From Micromonospora globbae (GTDB lineage: Bacteria; Actinomycetota; Actinomycetes; Mycobacteriales; Micromonosporaceae), in assembly GCF_003610785.1 (NCBI RefSeq), contig NZ_RAQQ01000030.1:1-53743 (forward strand): 53,743 nucleotides of DNA. The letters run 5' to 3'. The notes beneath the pieces were generated by a model that saw only the letters and a program-made list of their open reading frames with translations, had not been told where the DNA came from and made no database searches. A program made the translations under genes and the position numbers. Of the stretch, positions 6,270 to 14,849 are shown one piece after another; position 1 is the first letter of the stretch; each line of letters starts with the position of its first letter.

Positions 6270-8876
6270 TCACTGCTTGAGCATGTTGTCCAGCAGCAGG
6301 GCGCAGCGGATCAGGCCGAGGTGGCTGTACGCCTGCGGGTGGTTGCCCAGGCCGCGCTCGGCGAGCGGGTCGTACTGCTCGGGCAGGAGGCCCGTCGGCC
6401 CGGCGGTGTCGATCATCTGGGCGAACAGCTCCTCGGCGTCACCACGCCGCCCGGTGCGCAGGTACGCCTCGATGAGCCACGCCGTGCAGATGTGGAAGCC
6501 GCCCTCCCGGCCGGGCAGGCCGTCGTCCCAGTGGTAGCGGTAGACCACGGGGCCGCTGCGCAGGTCCGCCTCGATCTTGAGCACGGTCGAGAGGAACCGC
6601 GGGTCGTCGCCGGGCAGCAGGCCGGACAGGCCGATCCACAGCGACGAGGCGTCCATGTCCTCGTCGCCGTACGCGACGCTGTACGCCTCGGCGTGCTCGT
6701 GCCAGCCGTACTCCAGCACGTTGTCGGCGATCCGGTCGCGCAGGTTCACCCACTCCGGCCGGTCCTCGCCGCCGTGCCGGCGTACGACGTGCAGGGCCCG
6801 GTCGACGGTCATCCAGCACATCACCTTCGAGAAGATGTGGTGCCGCGGCGGGAGGCGCGCCTCCCAGATGCCGTGGTCGGGTTCGTGCCACCGGCGGCTG
6901 ACCGCCTCGACCATGGACTCCAGCACCCGCCACTCCGTCTCGCGCACCGAGCCGCGCAGGTCGGCGACGGCGGCGATCAGGTCGGCGACGGGCCCGAAGA
7001 CGTCGAGCTGGAGCTGGTGGTTGGCGAGGTTGCCGACCCGGACGGGCCGGGAGCCGGCGTAGCCGGGGAGGGTGTCGATGACGGCCTCGGCGCCCAGCTC
7101 GTACCCGTCGACCGTGTAGAGCGGGTGCAGCCGCTCCGGGTGGCCGCCGGTGCGCTCGACGACCCCGTCGATCCACCGCAGCAGCGCCTCGGCCTCCTCG
7201 GTCGAGCCGAGGTCGACCAGCGACCGGGCGCTCAGCGCCGCGTCCCGCAGCCAGCAGTACCGGTAGTCCCAGTTGCGTACGCCGCCGAGCTCCTCGGGCA
7301 GCGAGGTGGTGGCGGCGGCGAGGATGGAACCGGTCGCCTCGTGGCAGAGCCCCCGCAGCGTGAGCGCGCTGCGGATGACGAGGTCACGGGCGGTCGTGGG
7401 CAGCCGGAGCGAGGCCACCCAGTCCTTCCAGGGCTGCTCGGCCGCGGCCTGCCGCTCGTGCACGGGCACCCGGTGGTGTTCGAGGCTGTGCGTGCCGAAG
7501 CGCAGCTCCAGCACGACCTGCCCGCCGGCCGCCCGCAGGTCCACGACCGCCTTGGCGCTCTCGTAGACGCCGTCGCTGACGACCTCCCACTCCACGCCGG
7601 GGGAGTAGAGGGCCACCGGCTCGTTGGAGCCGAGCACCAGCAGCCCGTCGTCGAGCGGTTGCAGCTGTACGGCCACCTGGCCGAACTCGGGCCGGGGTGC
7701 GAACTCGATCCGGGCCCGGGCGGTGCCGCTCAGCACCCGGACGAGCGTCGAGTCGCCGCTCATGACGGCGGGACCGTCGGGCGTCGTCTCCCGGGCCGGC
7801 TTGTCGAGCCAGTCGGTGACGGTGAGACCGGACCAGCGGGTCTCCACGGTCATGGTGCCCGGACGGTAGCGCTGGCCCAGCGGGATGCCGCCCCGCTCGG
7901 GCGAGACGGTGAAGTGGCCGGCCGGGCTGCCGCCCACGAGGTCGGCGAAGATCGCCGCCGAGTCCGGCTTCGGGTGGCACAGCCAGGTGACCTTGGCCGC
8001 CGGCGTGAGCAGCGCGACGGTGCGGCCGTTGGCCAGCATCGAGTGCCGCTCGATCGGCACGGCCCGCTCGCCGAAGAGCCAGTGCCGGCGGGTCTCCAGG
8101 AGCAGCCCGAGGGCGCGGGCGGCGTCGAGCGGTTCGGCGACCCGGTAGTCGGCCTTGGTGTCGCCGGGACCGATCTTGATCCCGACGTCCGGGCCGTGCA
8201 GGTTGCCGAAGGCGTTCTCGTCGGTGACGTCGTCGCCGATGAACAGCACGGCGCTGGCGGAGAGCTGGGTGCGCAGCTGGTCGACGGCGGTGCCCTTGTG
8301 GGTGGCGACCACCGACAGCTCGATGACCTCCTTGCCCTGGGTGACGGTGACGCCCTCCCAGGTGGCGGGGCCGCTGCGGACCGCCTCGATGGCGGCGGCG
8401 GCGATCTCCGGGTCCACCCCGCGGGTGTGCACGGCGACGCTCGCCGGCTTGCGTTCGAGGCGGATGCCCGGGTGGGCGGCGGCGATCTCGCGCAGCGCGT
8501 CGCGCAGCCGGGTGCGGATCGCGATCAGCTCGGGGGAGAGGCGCTCCACGAAGCCGATGTCGAACTCGGAACCGTGGCTGCCCACCAGGTGCACCTCGCT
8601 GGGCAGCCGGGAGAGCGCGGCCAGGTCGCGCAGCGCCCGGCCGGAGACCACCGCCACGGTGGTCTGGGGCAGCGCGGCGAGCGCGCGTACGGCGGCCACG
8701 GCCTCGGGCAGCGGCACGGCCTTGCTCGGGTCCTCGACGATCGGCGCCAGGGTGCCGTCGTAGTCGCAGGCGACCAGGAGCTGCGGCACGCGGGCGATCC
8801 GGCCGATGGCGGCACGCAGCTCGGGGTCCATGACGTCGGTGAGGACGGTGGACCCGCCGGGGACGGGGGTGGTCAC
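6270..8876 (-). CDS. otsB: Trehalose-6-phosphate phosphatase fused to a GH15 glycoside hydrolase
   Basis: Residues about 20-265 form an OtsB-type HAD phosphatase: DYDGT (nucleophile D38, acid D40), VVSGR near 76-80 and GDDVTDENAF (214-223). It would release trehalose from trehalose 6-phosphate. From about residue 270 a GH15 domain follows, with the typical opening in which IERHSMLANGRTVALL leads to WLCHPKPDSAAIF, then GVRNWDYRYCWLRD and the C-terminal EQYDP and HPQAYSHLGLI segments. GH15 members in actinobacteria include trehalases and glucoamylases, so the second activity may cleave trehalose or an alpha-glucan. The GTG at 8876 overlaps the otsA stop (GTGA). A longer in-frame extension to 9053 would overlap otsA by 180 bases and is rejected. 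At 868 residues it is far longer than a lone OtsB (about 250-300). Confidence 0.88.
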   Translation of the reverse strand: MTTPVPGGSTVLTDVMDPELRAAIGRIARVPQLLVACDYDGTLAPIVEDPSKAVPLPEAVAAVRALAALPQTTVAVVSGRALRDLAALSRLPSEVHLVGSHGSEFDIGFVERLSPELIAIRTRLRDALREIAAAHPGIRLERKPASVAVHTRGVDPEIAAAAIEAVRSGPATWEGVTVTQGKEVIELSVVATHKGTAVDQLRTQLSASAVLFIGDDVTDENAFGNLHGPDVGIKIGPGDTKADYRVAEPLDAARALGLLLETRRHWLFGERAVPIERHSMLANGRTVALLTPAAKVTWLCHPKPDSAAIFADLVGGSPAGHFTVSPERGGIPLGQRYRPGTMTVETRWSGLTVTDWLDKPARETTPDGPAVMSGDSTLVRVLSGTARARIEFAPRPEFGQVAVQLQPLDDGLLVLGSNEPVALYSPGVEWEVVSDGVYESAKAVVDLRAAGGQVVLELRFGTHSLEHHRVPVHERQAAAEQPWKDWVASLRLPTTARDLVIRSALTLRGLCHEATGSILAAATTSLPEELGGVRNWDYRYCWLRDAALSARSLVDLGSTEEAEALLRWIDGVVERTGGHPERLHPLYTVDGYELGAEAVIDTLPGYAGSRPVRVGNLANHQLQLDVFGPVADLIAAVADLRGSVRETEWRVLESMVEAVSRRWHEPDHGIWEARLPPRHHIFSKVMCWMTVDRALHVVRRHGGEDRPEWVNLRDRIADNVLEYGWHEHAEAYSVAYGDEDMDASSLWIGLSGLLPGDDPRFLSTVLKIEADLRSGPVVYRYHWDDGLPGREGGFHICTAWLIEAYLRTGRRGDAEELFAQMIDTAGPTGLLPEQYDPLAERGLGNHPQAYSHLGLIRCALLLDNMLKQ

Positions 8877-10273
8877 GCGGCCTCCGCCTCCGGGGCGCCG
8901 AGCTCGGTGAGGAAGGACTGGGCCCAGTGGCCCACGTCGTTGGTACGCAGATGGCGTTGCATTGTCCGCATGCGGCGGCGGGCCTCCGGCTTCTCGACAT
9001 GCACGGCCCGCAGCAGGGCGTCCTTGACCGCGTCCGGGTCGTGCGGGTTGCACAGGAACGCCTGACGCAGCTCGGTGGCCGCGCCGGCGAACTCACTGAG
9101 CACGAGCGCGCCACCCTGGTCGGCGCGCGATGCCACGTACTCCTTGGCCACCAGATTCATCCCGTCTCGCAGCGGGGTCACCATCATCACGTCGGCAGCG
9201 ACGTACAACGCGGCCAGCTCGCTGCGACTGTACGACTGATGCAGATAATGCACCGCCGGCACGCCCACCCTGCCGAATTCGCCATTTATCCGACCAACTT
9301 CGCGTTCTACCTTGACGCGGAGTGCCTGGTAGTGCTCCACCCGCTCCCGGCTGGGCGTGGCGACCTGCACCATGACCGCGTCCGGAACGCTCAGCTTGCC
9401 GTCGGCGAGCAGTTCGCGGAAGGCCTTGAGACGTAGCTCGATGCCCTTCGTGTAGTCCAGCCGGTCCACGCCCAGGATGATCGTCCGCGGGTTGCCCAGC
9501 TCCTCGCGGATCTCCTTGGCCCGGGCCTGGACGGCCGGGTCGGCGGCCATCCGCTCCATCTCCTTCGTGTCGATCGAGATGGGGAACGCCCCGGCCTTCA
9601 CCTGCCGGCCGTCGACCTGGATCATCTGCCCCTCGTAGCGCAGGCCGAGCAGGTGCCGGGCCAGCCGGACGAAGTTCTGGGCGGCCAGGCGCTGCTGGAA
9701 CCCGACGAGGTCCGCGCCGAGCAGGCCGCGCAGGATCTCCGTGCGGAACGGCATCTGCATGAACAGCTCGATCGGCGGGAACGGGATGTGCAGGAAGAAG
9801 CCGATGCGCAGGTCCGGCCGCAGCTCGCGCAGCATCGCCGGCACGAGCTGGAGCTGGTAGTCCTGCACCCAGACGGTCGCGCCCTCGGCCGCGACGTCCG
9901 CCGCGGCCTCCGCGAACCGGGCGTTGACCAGGCGGTACGTCTCCCGCCAGCGCCGCTTGTAGACCGGCGTCTCGACGGCGTCGTGGTAGAGCGGCCAGAT
10001 CGTCGCGTTGGACTGGCCCTCGTAGTAGCGCTCCAGCTCGTCGGCGCTGAGCGGCACCGGGTGGAGCCGGATGCCCTCCAGGTCGAACGGTTCGGGGGCG
10101 GCGCCGGTGCCGCCCGCCCAGCCGACCCACGTGCCCTTGTGCGCGGCGAGGACGGGGTGCAGTGCGGTCACCAGCCCGCCCGGGCTGCGCCGCCACTGCC
10201 GTCCCTCGGGTGTGCTCACCTCGTCGACCGGCAGGCGGTTCGCCACTACGACAAAGGAGCTGCGGACGGTCAC
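8873..10273 (-). CDS. otsA: Trehalose-6-phosphate synthase (GT20)
   Basis: Joins a nucleotide-activated glucose to glucose 6-phosphate, giving trehalose 6-phosphate. The protein begins with VVVANRLPVDE, continues with VWVQDYQLQLVPAMLR, FFLHIPFPP and GVDRLDYTKGI, and ends with VTPLRDGMNLVAKEY, the family's donor-binding segment. The GTG at 10273 is chosen because GGAGGTG lies eight bases upstream; a start at 10309 is in frame but lies upstream of that site. The stop overlaps the phosphatase start, so substrate and product enzymes are co-translated. Length of 466 residues is normal. Confidence 0.95.
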   Translation of the reverse strand: MTVRSSFVVVANRLPVDEVSTPEGRQWRRSPGGLVTALHPVLAAHKGTWVGWAGGTGAAPEPFDLEGIRLHPVPLSADELERYYEGQSNATIWPLYHDAVETPVYKRRWRETYRLVNARFAEAAADVAAEGATVWVQDYQLQLVPAMLRELRPDLRIGFFLHIPFPPIELFMQMPFRTEILRGLLGADLVGFQQRLAAQNFVRLARHLLGLRYEGQMIQVDGRQVKAGAFPISIDTKEMERMAADPAVQARAKEIREELGNPRTIILGVDRLDYTKGIELRLKAFRELLADGKLSVPDAVMVQVATPSRERVEHYQALRVKVEREVGRINGEFGRVGVPAVHYLHQSYSRSELAALYVAADVMMVTPLRDGMNLVAKEYVASRADQGGALVLSEFAGAATELRQAFLCNPHDPDAVKDALLRAVHVEKPEARRRMRTMQRHLRTNDVGHWAQSFLTELGAPEAEAA

Positions 10274-10621
10274 GTTCGGCCACCTCCGGTGCTGACGGGT
10301 CAACCGCATGAGCGTACTGAGCGTAGCTGCGGCGTCTGGACCCCCGTGCCGGAGTTCCCTACCCGTCCCACGCTCGCCGAATCCCAGATCGTGATCTTGT
10401 CAACAGCCGGGGCCCGGGGCGCGACCGGGGGCCCCGGTGCGCGGGCCGGCCGCGACGCGGACGTACGCCCGGCGGGGTGATGTGGGCGCTGCGCCGCGTA
10501 CCTGTCAGGATTGACGATGGCGTGCGTGCGGCCGGCCCCGGCCGGCGGCCCCGGAGGCACCCGTCGCCCGGGCCCATCGCCCGCCGGCTCCCAGTCGAAA
10601 CCTACGGAGGTAGCCCGCACC
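10274..10621. other. Divergent otsA/ettA intergenic region
   Basis: No convincing gene here. TGAGCGTA is repeated at 10309 and 10318 near the otsA side. A short inverted repeat AGATC-GT-GATCT lies at about 10389-10400. An in-frame N-terminal extension of ettA can be read from an ATG at 10517 but is low-complexity Pro/Gly/Arg and is not supported. GGAGG at 10606-10610 is the ettA ribosome-binding site. I cannot place a promoter with confidence. Confidence 0.5.
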
Positions 10622-12298
10622 GTGGCCCAGTTCATCTACGTCCTGGAAAAGGCGCGCAAGGCGCACGGCGACAAGGTCGTGCTGGACAACGTGACGCTGA
10701 ACTTCCTGCCGGGGGCCAAGATCGGTGTGGTCGGGCCGAACGGCGCCGGTAAGTCCAGCCTCCTCAAGATCATGGCAGGGCTGGACCGGCCGAGCAACGG
10801 CGAGGCCCGGCTGATGCCCGGCTACACCGTCGGCCTGCTGGCCCAGGAACCGCCGCTCAACGACGCCAAGACCGTCCTCGGCAACGTCGAGGAGGCGGTG
10901 GCCGAGACCAAGGCCAAGCTGGAGCGGTTCAACAAGATCGCCGAGCAGATGGCGACCGACTACTCCGACCAGCTCATGGAGGAGATGGGCCGGCTCCAGG
11001 AGGAGCTGGACAACGCCGACGCGTGGGACATCGACTCGAAGCTCGAACTGGCCATGGACGCGCTGCGCTGCCCGCCGCCGGACGCCGACGTCACGACGCT
11101 CTCCGGTGGTGAGCGTCGCCGGGTCGCGCTCTGCAAGCTCCTGCTGGAGGCGCCCGACCTGCTCCTGCTCGACGAGCCCACCAACCACCTGGACGCGGAG
11201 AGCGTGCAGTGGCTGGAGCAGCACCTGGCCAAGTACGCCGGCACCGTCATCGCCATCACCCACGACCGGTACTTCCTCGACAACGTGGCCAACTGGATCC
11301 TCGAGCTGGACCGCGGCCGCACCTACCCGTACGAGGGCAACTACTCCACCTACCTGGAGAAGAAGGCCGCGCGGATGGCGGTCGAGGGTCGCCGCGACGC
11401 CAAGATGAAGAAGCGCCTCGCCGAGGAGCTGGAGTGGGTGCGCTCCAACGCCAAGGCCCGGCAGACCAAGTCCAAGGCCCGTCTCGACCGGTACGACGAG
11501 ATGGCCGCCGAGGCGGAGAAGACCCGCAAGCTGGACTTCGAGGAGATCCAGATCCCGCCGGGCCCCCGCCTGGGCAACACGGTCATCGAGGTCAAGAACC
11601 TCACCAAGGCGTTCGGTGACCGGGTGCTGATCGACAACCTGTCGTTCTCGCTGCCGCGCAACGGCATCGTGGGCATCATCGGTCCGAACGGCGTCGGCAA
11701 GACGACCCTGTTCAAGACGATCGTCGGGCTGGAGCAGCCGACCAGCGGCGAGGTGCGCATCGGCGAGACCGTGTCGCTGTCGTACGTCGACCAGAACCGG
11801 CAGGGTCTGGCCGGCGACCGGACCGTCTGGGAGACGGTCTCCGACGGGCTGGACCACCTCATGGTCGGCAAGGTCGAGATGCCGTCGCGCGCCTACATCG
11901 CGGCGTTCGGCTTCAAGGGACCGGACCAGCAGAAGCCGACCAAGGTGCTCTCCGGCGGCGAGCGGAACCGGCTCAACCTGGCGCTGACCCTGAAGATCGG
12001 CGGCAACGTGATCCTGCTCGACGAGCCGACCAACGACCTGGACGTGGAGACCCTCGGCAGCCTGGAGAACGCGCTGCTCGAGTTCCCCGGCTGCGCCGTG
12101 GTCATCTCCCACGACCGGATGTTCCTGGACCGGGTCGCCACCCACATCCTCGCGTGGGAGGGCGACGACCAGAACCCGGCGAAGTGGTTCTGGTTCGAGG
12201 GCAACTTCGAGGCGTACGAGAAGAACAAGGTCGAGCGGCTCGGCGCCGAGGCGGCCCGCCCGCACCGGGTGACGTACCGCAAGCTGACCCGTGACTGA
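10622..12298 (+). CDS. ettA: ABC-F protein EttA, energy-dependent translational throttle
   Basis: A soluble ABC-F ATPase with two nucleotide-binding domains and no membrane segment. In the family it binds the ribosomal E site and gates the first peptide bond according to ATP/ADP ratio. Domain 1 has GPNGAGKSS, LSGGERRR and LLLDEPTNHLD; domain 2 has GPNGVGKTT, LSGGERNR and LLDEPTNDLD. The charged linker between them holds the EEL-WVRSNAKARQTKSKARLDRYDE segment typical of EttA. The product begins MAQFIYVLEKARKAHGDKVV, as in EttA homologues, which with the GGAGG 11 bases upstream fixes the GTG at 10622. Length (558) matches EttA (about 555). Confidence 0.95.
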   Translation: MAQFIYVLEKARKAHGDKVVLDNVTLNFLPGAKIGVVGPNGAGKSSLLKIMAGLDRPSNGEARLMPGYTVGLLAQEPPLNDAKTVLGNVEEAVAETKAKLERFNKIAEQMATDYSDQLMEEMGRLQEELDNADAWDIDSKLELAMDALRCPPPDADVTTLSGGERRRVALCKLLLEAPDLLLLDEPTNHLDAESVQWLEQHLAKYAGTVIAITHDRYFLDNVANWILELDRGRTYPYEGNYSTYLEKKAARMAVEGRRDAKMKKRLAEELEWVRSNAKARQTKSKARLDRYDEMAAEAEKTRKLDFEEIQIPPGPRLGNTVIEVKNLTKAFGDRVLIDNLSFSLPRNGIVGIIGPNGVGKTTLFKTIVGLEQPTSGEVRIGETVSLSYVDQNRQGLAGDRTVWETVSDGLDHLMVGKVEMPSRAYIAAFGFKGPDQQKPTKVLSGGERNRLNLALTLKIGGNVILLDEPTNDLDVETLGSLENALLEFPGCAVVISHDRMFLDRVATHILAWEGDDQNPAKWFWFEGNFEAYEKNKVERLGAEAARPHRVTYRKLTRD

Positions 12299-12321
12299 GG
12301 ACGGCCGACCGGTACCGCGCC

Positions 12322-12768
12322 ATGAGTGACCGTTTCGTGTACCACTGCACGCTGCGGTGGTCGGACCTGGACGCCTACGGTCACGTCAACAACTCGCGCT
12401 TCCTCACCCTCTACGAGGAGGCGCGGGTGGCGATGATGTTCGCGGGCGCCCGGGCGTGGGGGGTCGACTCGTTCGCCGAGGGGGTCGTGATCCGCCGGCA
12501 CGAGGTCGACTACCTGCGCCCGGTCGACTACTCCCTCGACCGGGCCACCGCCGAGGCCGCGCCCACGGTGCGGATCGAGTTGTGGGTGGAGGAGATCCGG
12601 GCGTCGCGCTTCACCGTCGCGTACGAGCTGTACGACGGCGAGGTGCTGGCCGGGCGGGCCCGTTCCGTGCTCGTGCCGTTCGACCTGGGTCGGCAGGTGC
12701 CCCGACGGATCACCGAGCGGGAGCGGGAGTTCCTGCTGAACTACGCCCCCTCGGGCGGGCCCGCGTGA
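12322..12768 (+). CDS. Hotdog-fold acyl-CoA thioesterase (YbgC/4-hydroxybenzoyl-CoA thioesterase type)
   Basis: A 148-residue single hotdog domain. The N-terminal WSDLDAYGHVNNSRFLTLYEEARV segment carries the family's Asp-centred active-site motif (D17), and VDYLRPVDY follows. It probably hydrolyses an acyl-CoA; the substrate cannot be told from sequence. It follows ettA by 23 bases and its stop overlaps the next start (GTGA), so it is probably transcribed with both neighbours. Confidence 0.9.
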   Translation: MSDRFVYHCTLRWSDLDAYGHVNNSRFLTLYEEARVAMMFAGARAWGVDSFAEGVVIRRHEVDYLRPVDYSLDRATAEAAPTVRIELWVEEIRASRFTVAYELYDGEVLAGRARSVLVPFDLGRQVPRRITEREREFLLNYAPSGGPA

Positions 12769-13574
12769 CCCGCCCGGGGGGCTCGACCGGCGTCCCCGGC
12801 CGGACCGGTCCCGGCGGGGGTTCGTCGACCGGCCCCGGCCGGGCCGGTCCCGGTGGCCGCCCGACGCTGCCCGAGCAGCCGGGCGGGGGCGCGGCGCCGG
12901 CCGGCGGCCACGGGATCGTCGGGGTGGCCGACGCGGGCGCCTTCCTCGCCCGGCTGGTCCGCCTGGACCCGGCGGCGCCGGTCCGGTTCCGCCCGGCCGG
13001 GCCGGACCGGACCGCGCTCTGGGCCCGGCTGCCGTGGCGCGTGCTCGTGGTGCGGACGGTGGCGGGCGCCGGCCCGGGCGACGCGGCGGTCGCGGCGGGG
13101 GAACTCCTCGCCGAGCTGGAACGCTCCGGTGCCGCGCTGCCGCCGCGCCGGGACGCGTTGTGGCGCTGGCCGCTGCCGCCGGCCGCGAGCCGGCCCGTGG
13201 AGACGCTGCCCGCGGACGACGTGTGGCGGATCGCCCGGGCGGCGGCGGGCACGCTGCGCGTCGCGAGCGAGCAGGGTGTGGCCGGGCGGGCCGTCGGGCA
13301 GCGGGCCCTGCGCGACGCCCTGCTCGACCACGTGGCCGTGCTGGTGACGCCCGAGGATCCGCCCGGTCCTCCGGTGGAGGTGCCCCAGCGGCTCGTGCAG
13401 GGTCTGGTTCGGATGGGCTTCCTGGGCTCGCCGGACGCGGCCCGGCCGGCGGCCGACGTGCAGGTGCGCGTCGTCGGTCGATGGGTCGGTCTCGTGGGAC
13501 CGTACGGAGCGGCCTGGTTGCAGAAGGGCACCGATCTTGCCCTGACGCCGATCGCACCTCGTCCGAACGGATGA
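12765..13574 (+). CDS. Hypothetical protein, coupled to the thioesterase
   Basis: The GTG at 12765 overlaps the thioesterase stop. The product (269 residues) starts with about 45 residues of Gly/Pro/Arg-rich, probably disordered sequence. The rest is a folded-looking domain (GIVGVADAGAFLARLVRLD, then LPWRVLVVRTV, and WRIARAAAGTLRVASEQGV) ending in a short beta-rich tail with GRWVGLVGPYGAAWLQ. I do not recognise the family. Position next to a thioesterase suggests co-transcription only. A hairpin that includes the stop codon follows. Confidence 0.8.
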   Translation: MTRPGGSTGVPGRTGPGGGSSTGPGRAGPGGRPTLPEQPGGGAAPAGGHGIVGVADAGAFLARLVRLDPAAPVRFRPAGPDRTALWARLPWRVLVVRTVAGAGPGDAAVAAGELLAELERSGAALPPRRDALWRWPLPPAASRPVETLPADDVWRIARAAAGTLRVASEQGVAGRAVGQRALRDALLDHVAVLVTPEDPPGPPVEVPQRLVQGLVRMGFLGSPDAARPAADVQVRVVGRWVGLVGPYGAAWLQKGTDLALTPIAPRPNG

Positions 13575-13587
13575 CCACCGGTCATCC
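13569..13587 (+). terminator. Small hairpin overlapping the stop of the hypothetical gene
   Basis: GGATGACC (13569-13576) pairs with GGTCATCC (13580-13587) around a three-base loop and includes the TGA stop. It is followed by TTCCGGTTT. This is a candidate terminator for the ettA-side transcript. Confidence 0.45.
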
Positions 13588-13705
13588 TTCCGGTTTGGGG
13601 CGGCCGTTGGGGGGATGCTTCAACCCGGCTGTCCGGGTACCGTCCATCCTCGGATCCAACGCACGGTAGGCGGCTGGATCCGCTGGGGAGTGAGGTGCGC
13701 GTGCG

Positions 13706-14290
13706 ATGCCGTGGTGGTCATGGCGCCCCGGTCCCGCCAACGGCGGCGACCCGGAAACTCGAAGCGGGATCACAGTGGAGGGCACCGTCCGGGTCGGAGC
13801 GCCGACCCCGCGCAAGCCGGGAGACGACTGCACGGGCAACGAGCGGCCCGTCCTCGCCGAGATGCCGGCCACCGTCGCGCCGGTCACCCTGAGCCGGGTC
13901 TGCGACGCGCTCGACCTGCTCGACGTCCGCTACCTGGCCGACGGCGACGGCAACCTCCTGGCCATGTGGGAGCGGCACGCCGTACTGGTCACCCTCGAGG
14001 GCCCCGAGGACGAGATCCTGGTCATGCGGGCCCGTCCACACGCGACGGTGCCGCCGGACTGGGCCGACCGGGCCTACCGGGTGGTCAACGAGTGGAACCA
14101 CACCCGCCGGTTCTGCAAGGCGTACGTCGGCGACCCCACCGAGCGCGGGCAGTTGCCGATCTACGCCGAGCTCCAGGTGCCGCTGGGCGCCGGGACGCAC
14201 GACGCGCTCCTGGTGGAGATGCTCGACTGCGGCGCGGCCGTGGCCACGAGCTTCGTCGACTGGCTGCACGACGAGGGCGCCCTGCTCTGA
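13706..14290 (+). CDS. YbjN domain protein
   Basis: A 194-residue protein. After a charged, variable N-terminus of about 55 residues there is a YbjN/SecB-chaperone-like domain: VTLSRVCDALDLLDVRYLADGDGNLLAMWE at the start, then PPDWADRAYRVVNEWNHTRRFCKAYVGDP and a C-terminal VATSFVDWLHDEG. YbjN proteins are small, chaperone-like or sensory adaptors whose partners in actinomycetes are unknown. The upstream GGGAGTGAGG could serve as ribosome-binding site for the ATG at 13706. It ends 24 bases from the convergent glbO. Confidence 0.85.
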   Translation: MPWWSWRPGPANGGDPETRSGITVEGTVRVGAPTPRKPGDDCTGNERPVLAEMPATVAPVTLSRVCDALDLLDVRYLADGDGNLLAMWERHAVLVTLEGPEDEILVMRARPHATVPPDWADRAYRVVNEWNHTRRFCKAYVGDPTERGQLPIYAELQVPLGAGTHDALLVEMLDCGAAVATSFVDWLHDEGALL

Positions 14291-14314
14291 ACCTCCGGCG
14301 TGGGGTCCGGCCCG

Positions 14315-14734
14315 TCAGGCCGGGTCCTCCATGACGTTGACCATGAAGTACGCGGCCCGCTCCAGGTAGTCCCACAGCACCGTGGCGTGCTCCTGCGGCA
14401 GGTCGAGCCGGTCGACGGCCCGGCGCATGTGGCGCAGCCAGGCGTCGCGCTCGGCCGCGCCGATCCGGAACGGGGCGTGCCGCATCCGCAGCCGCGGGTG
14501 CCCCCGCTGGGCCGAGTACGTGTTCGGGCCACCCCAGTACTGCATGAGGAAGAGCGTGAGCCGGTCGGCCGCCGGGCCGAGATCCTCCTCCGGGTACATC
14601 GGCCGCAGCAGCGGGTCGGTGGCGACACCGGCGTAGAACTCGTCCACCAGCTTCCGGAAGGTGGGCTCGCCTCCGATCGCCTCGAAGAGGGTCTTCGTCG
14701 GCCGGGAAGTGTCGGATTCGCCTGCGGGATTCAC
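14315..14734 (-). CDS. glbO: Group II truncated haemoglobin (GlbO type)
   Basis: A 139-residue haem protein that binds oxygen. Key positions of M. tuberculosis GlbO are all kept: B10 Tyr (Y34), CD1 Tyr (Y47 in MYPEEDL), proximal F8 His (H86 in RMRHAPF) and G8 Trp (W99 in RDAWLR). The block LFLMQYWGGPNTYSAQRGHP is diagnostic of the group. Family work links it to oxygen delivery and NO or peroxide chemistry near the membrane. In M. tuberculosis glbO is also a close neighbour of the HNH and pepN genes. Confidence 0.95.
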   Translation of the reverse strand: MNPAGESDTSRPTKTLFEAIGGEPTFRKLVDEFYAGVATDPLLRPMYPEEDLGPAADRLTLFLMQYWGGPNTYSAQRGHPRLRMRHAPFRIGAAERDAWLRHMRRAVDRLDLPQEHATVLWDYLERAAYFMVNVMEDPA

Positions 14735-14849
14735 CGTTCCATCCTGCCAGGCGCCCCCGCGGGTGGCGGTAGGCAGGAGACCCGCTTCGCTGTGCGGCCG
14801 GTCACGAGGGCCGTCGGAGCGCGCCGAGGGCCCGGCCGTGGGGGAGCGC

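Noticed and set aside
6321..9065. A 914-codon plus-strand frame opposite otsB-GH15
   Set aside because: Val/Gly/Asp/His-rich antisense shadow without motifs; the opposite strand holds complete HAD and GH15 signatures.
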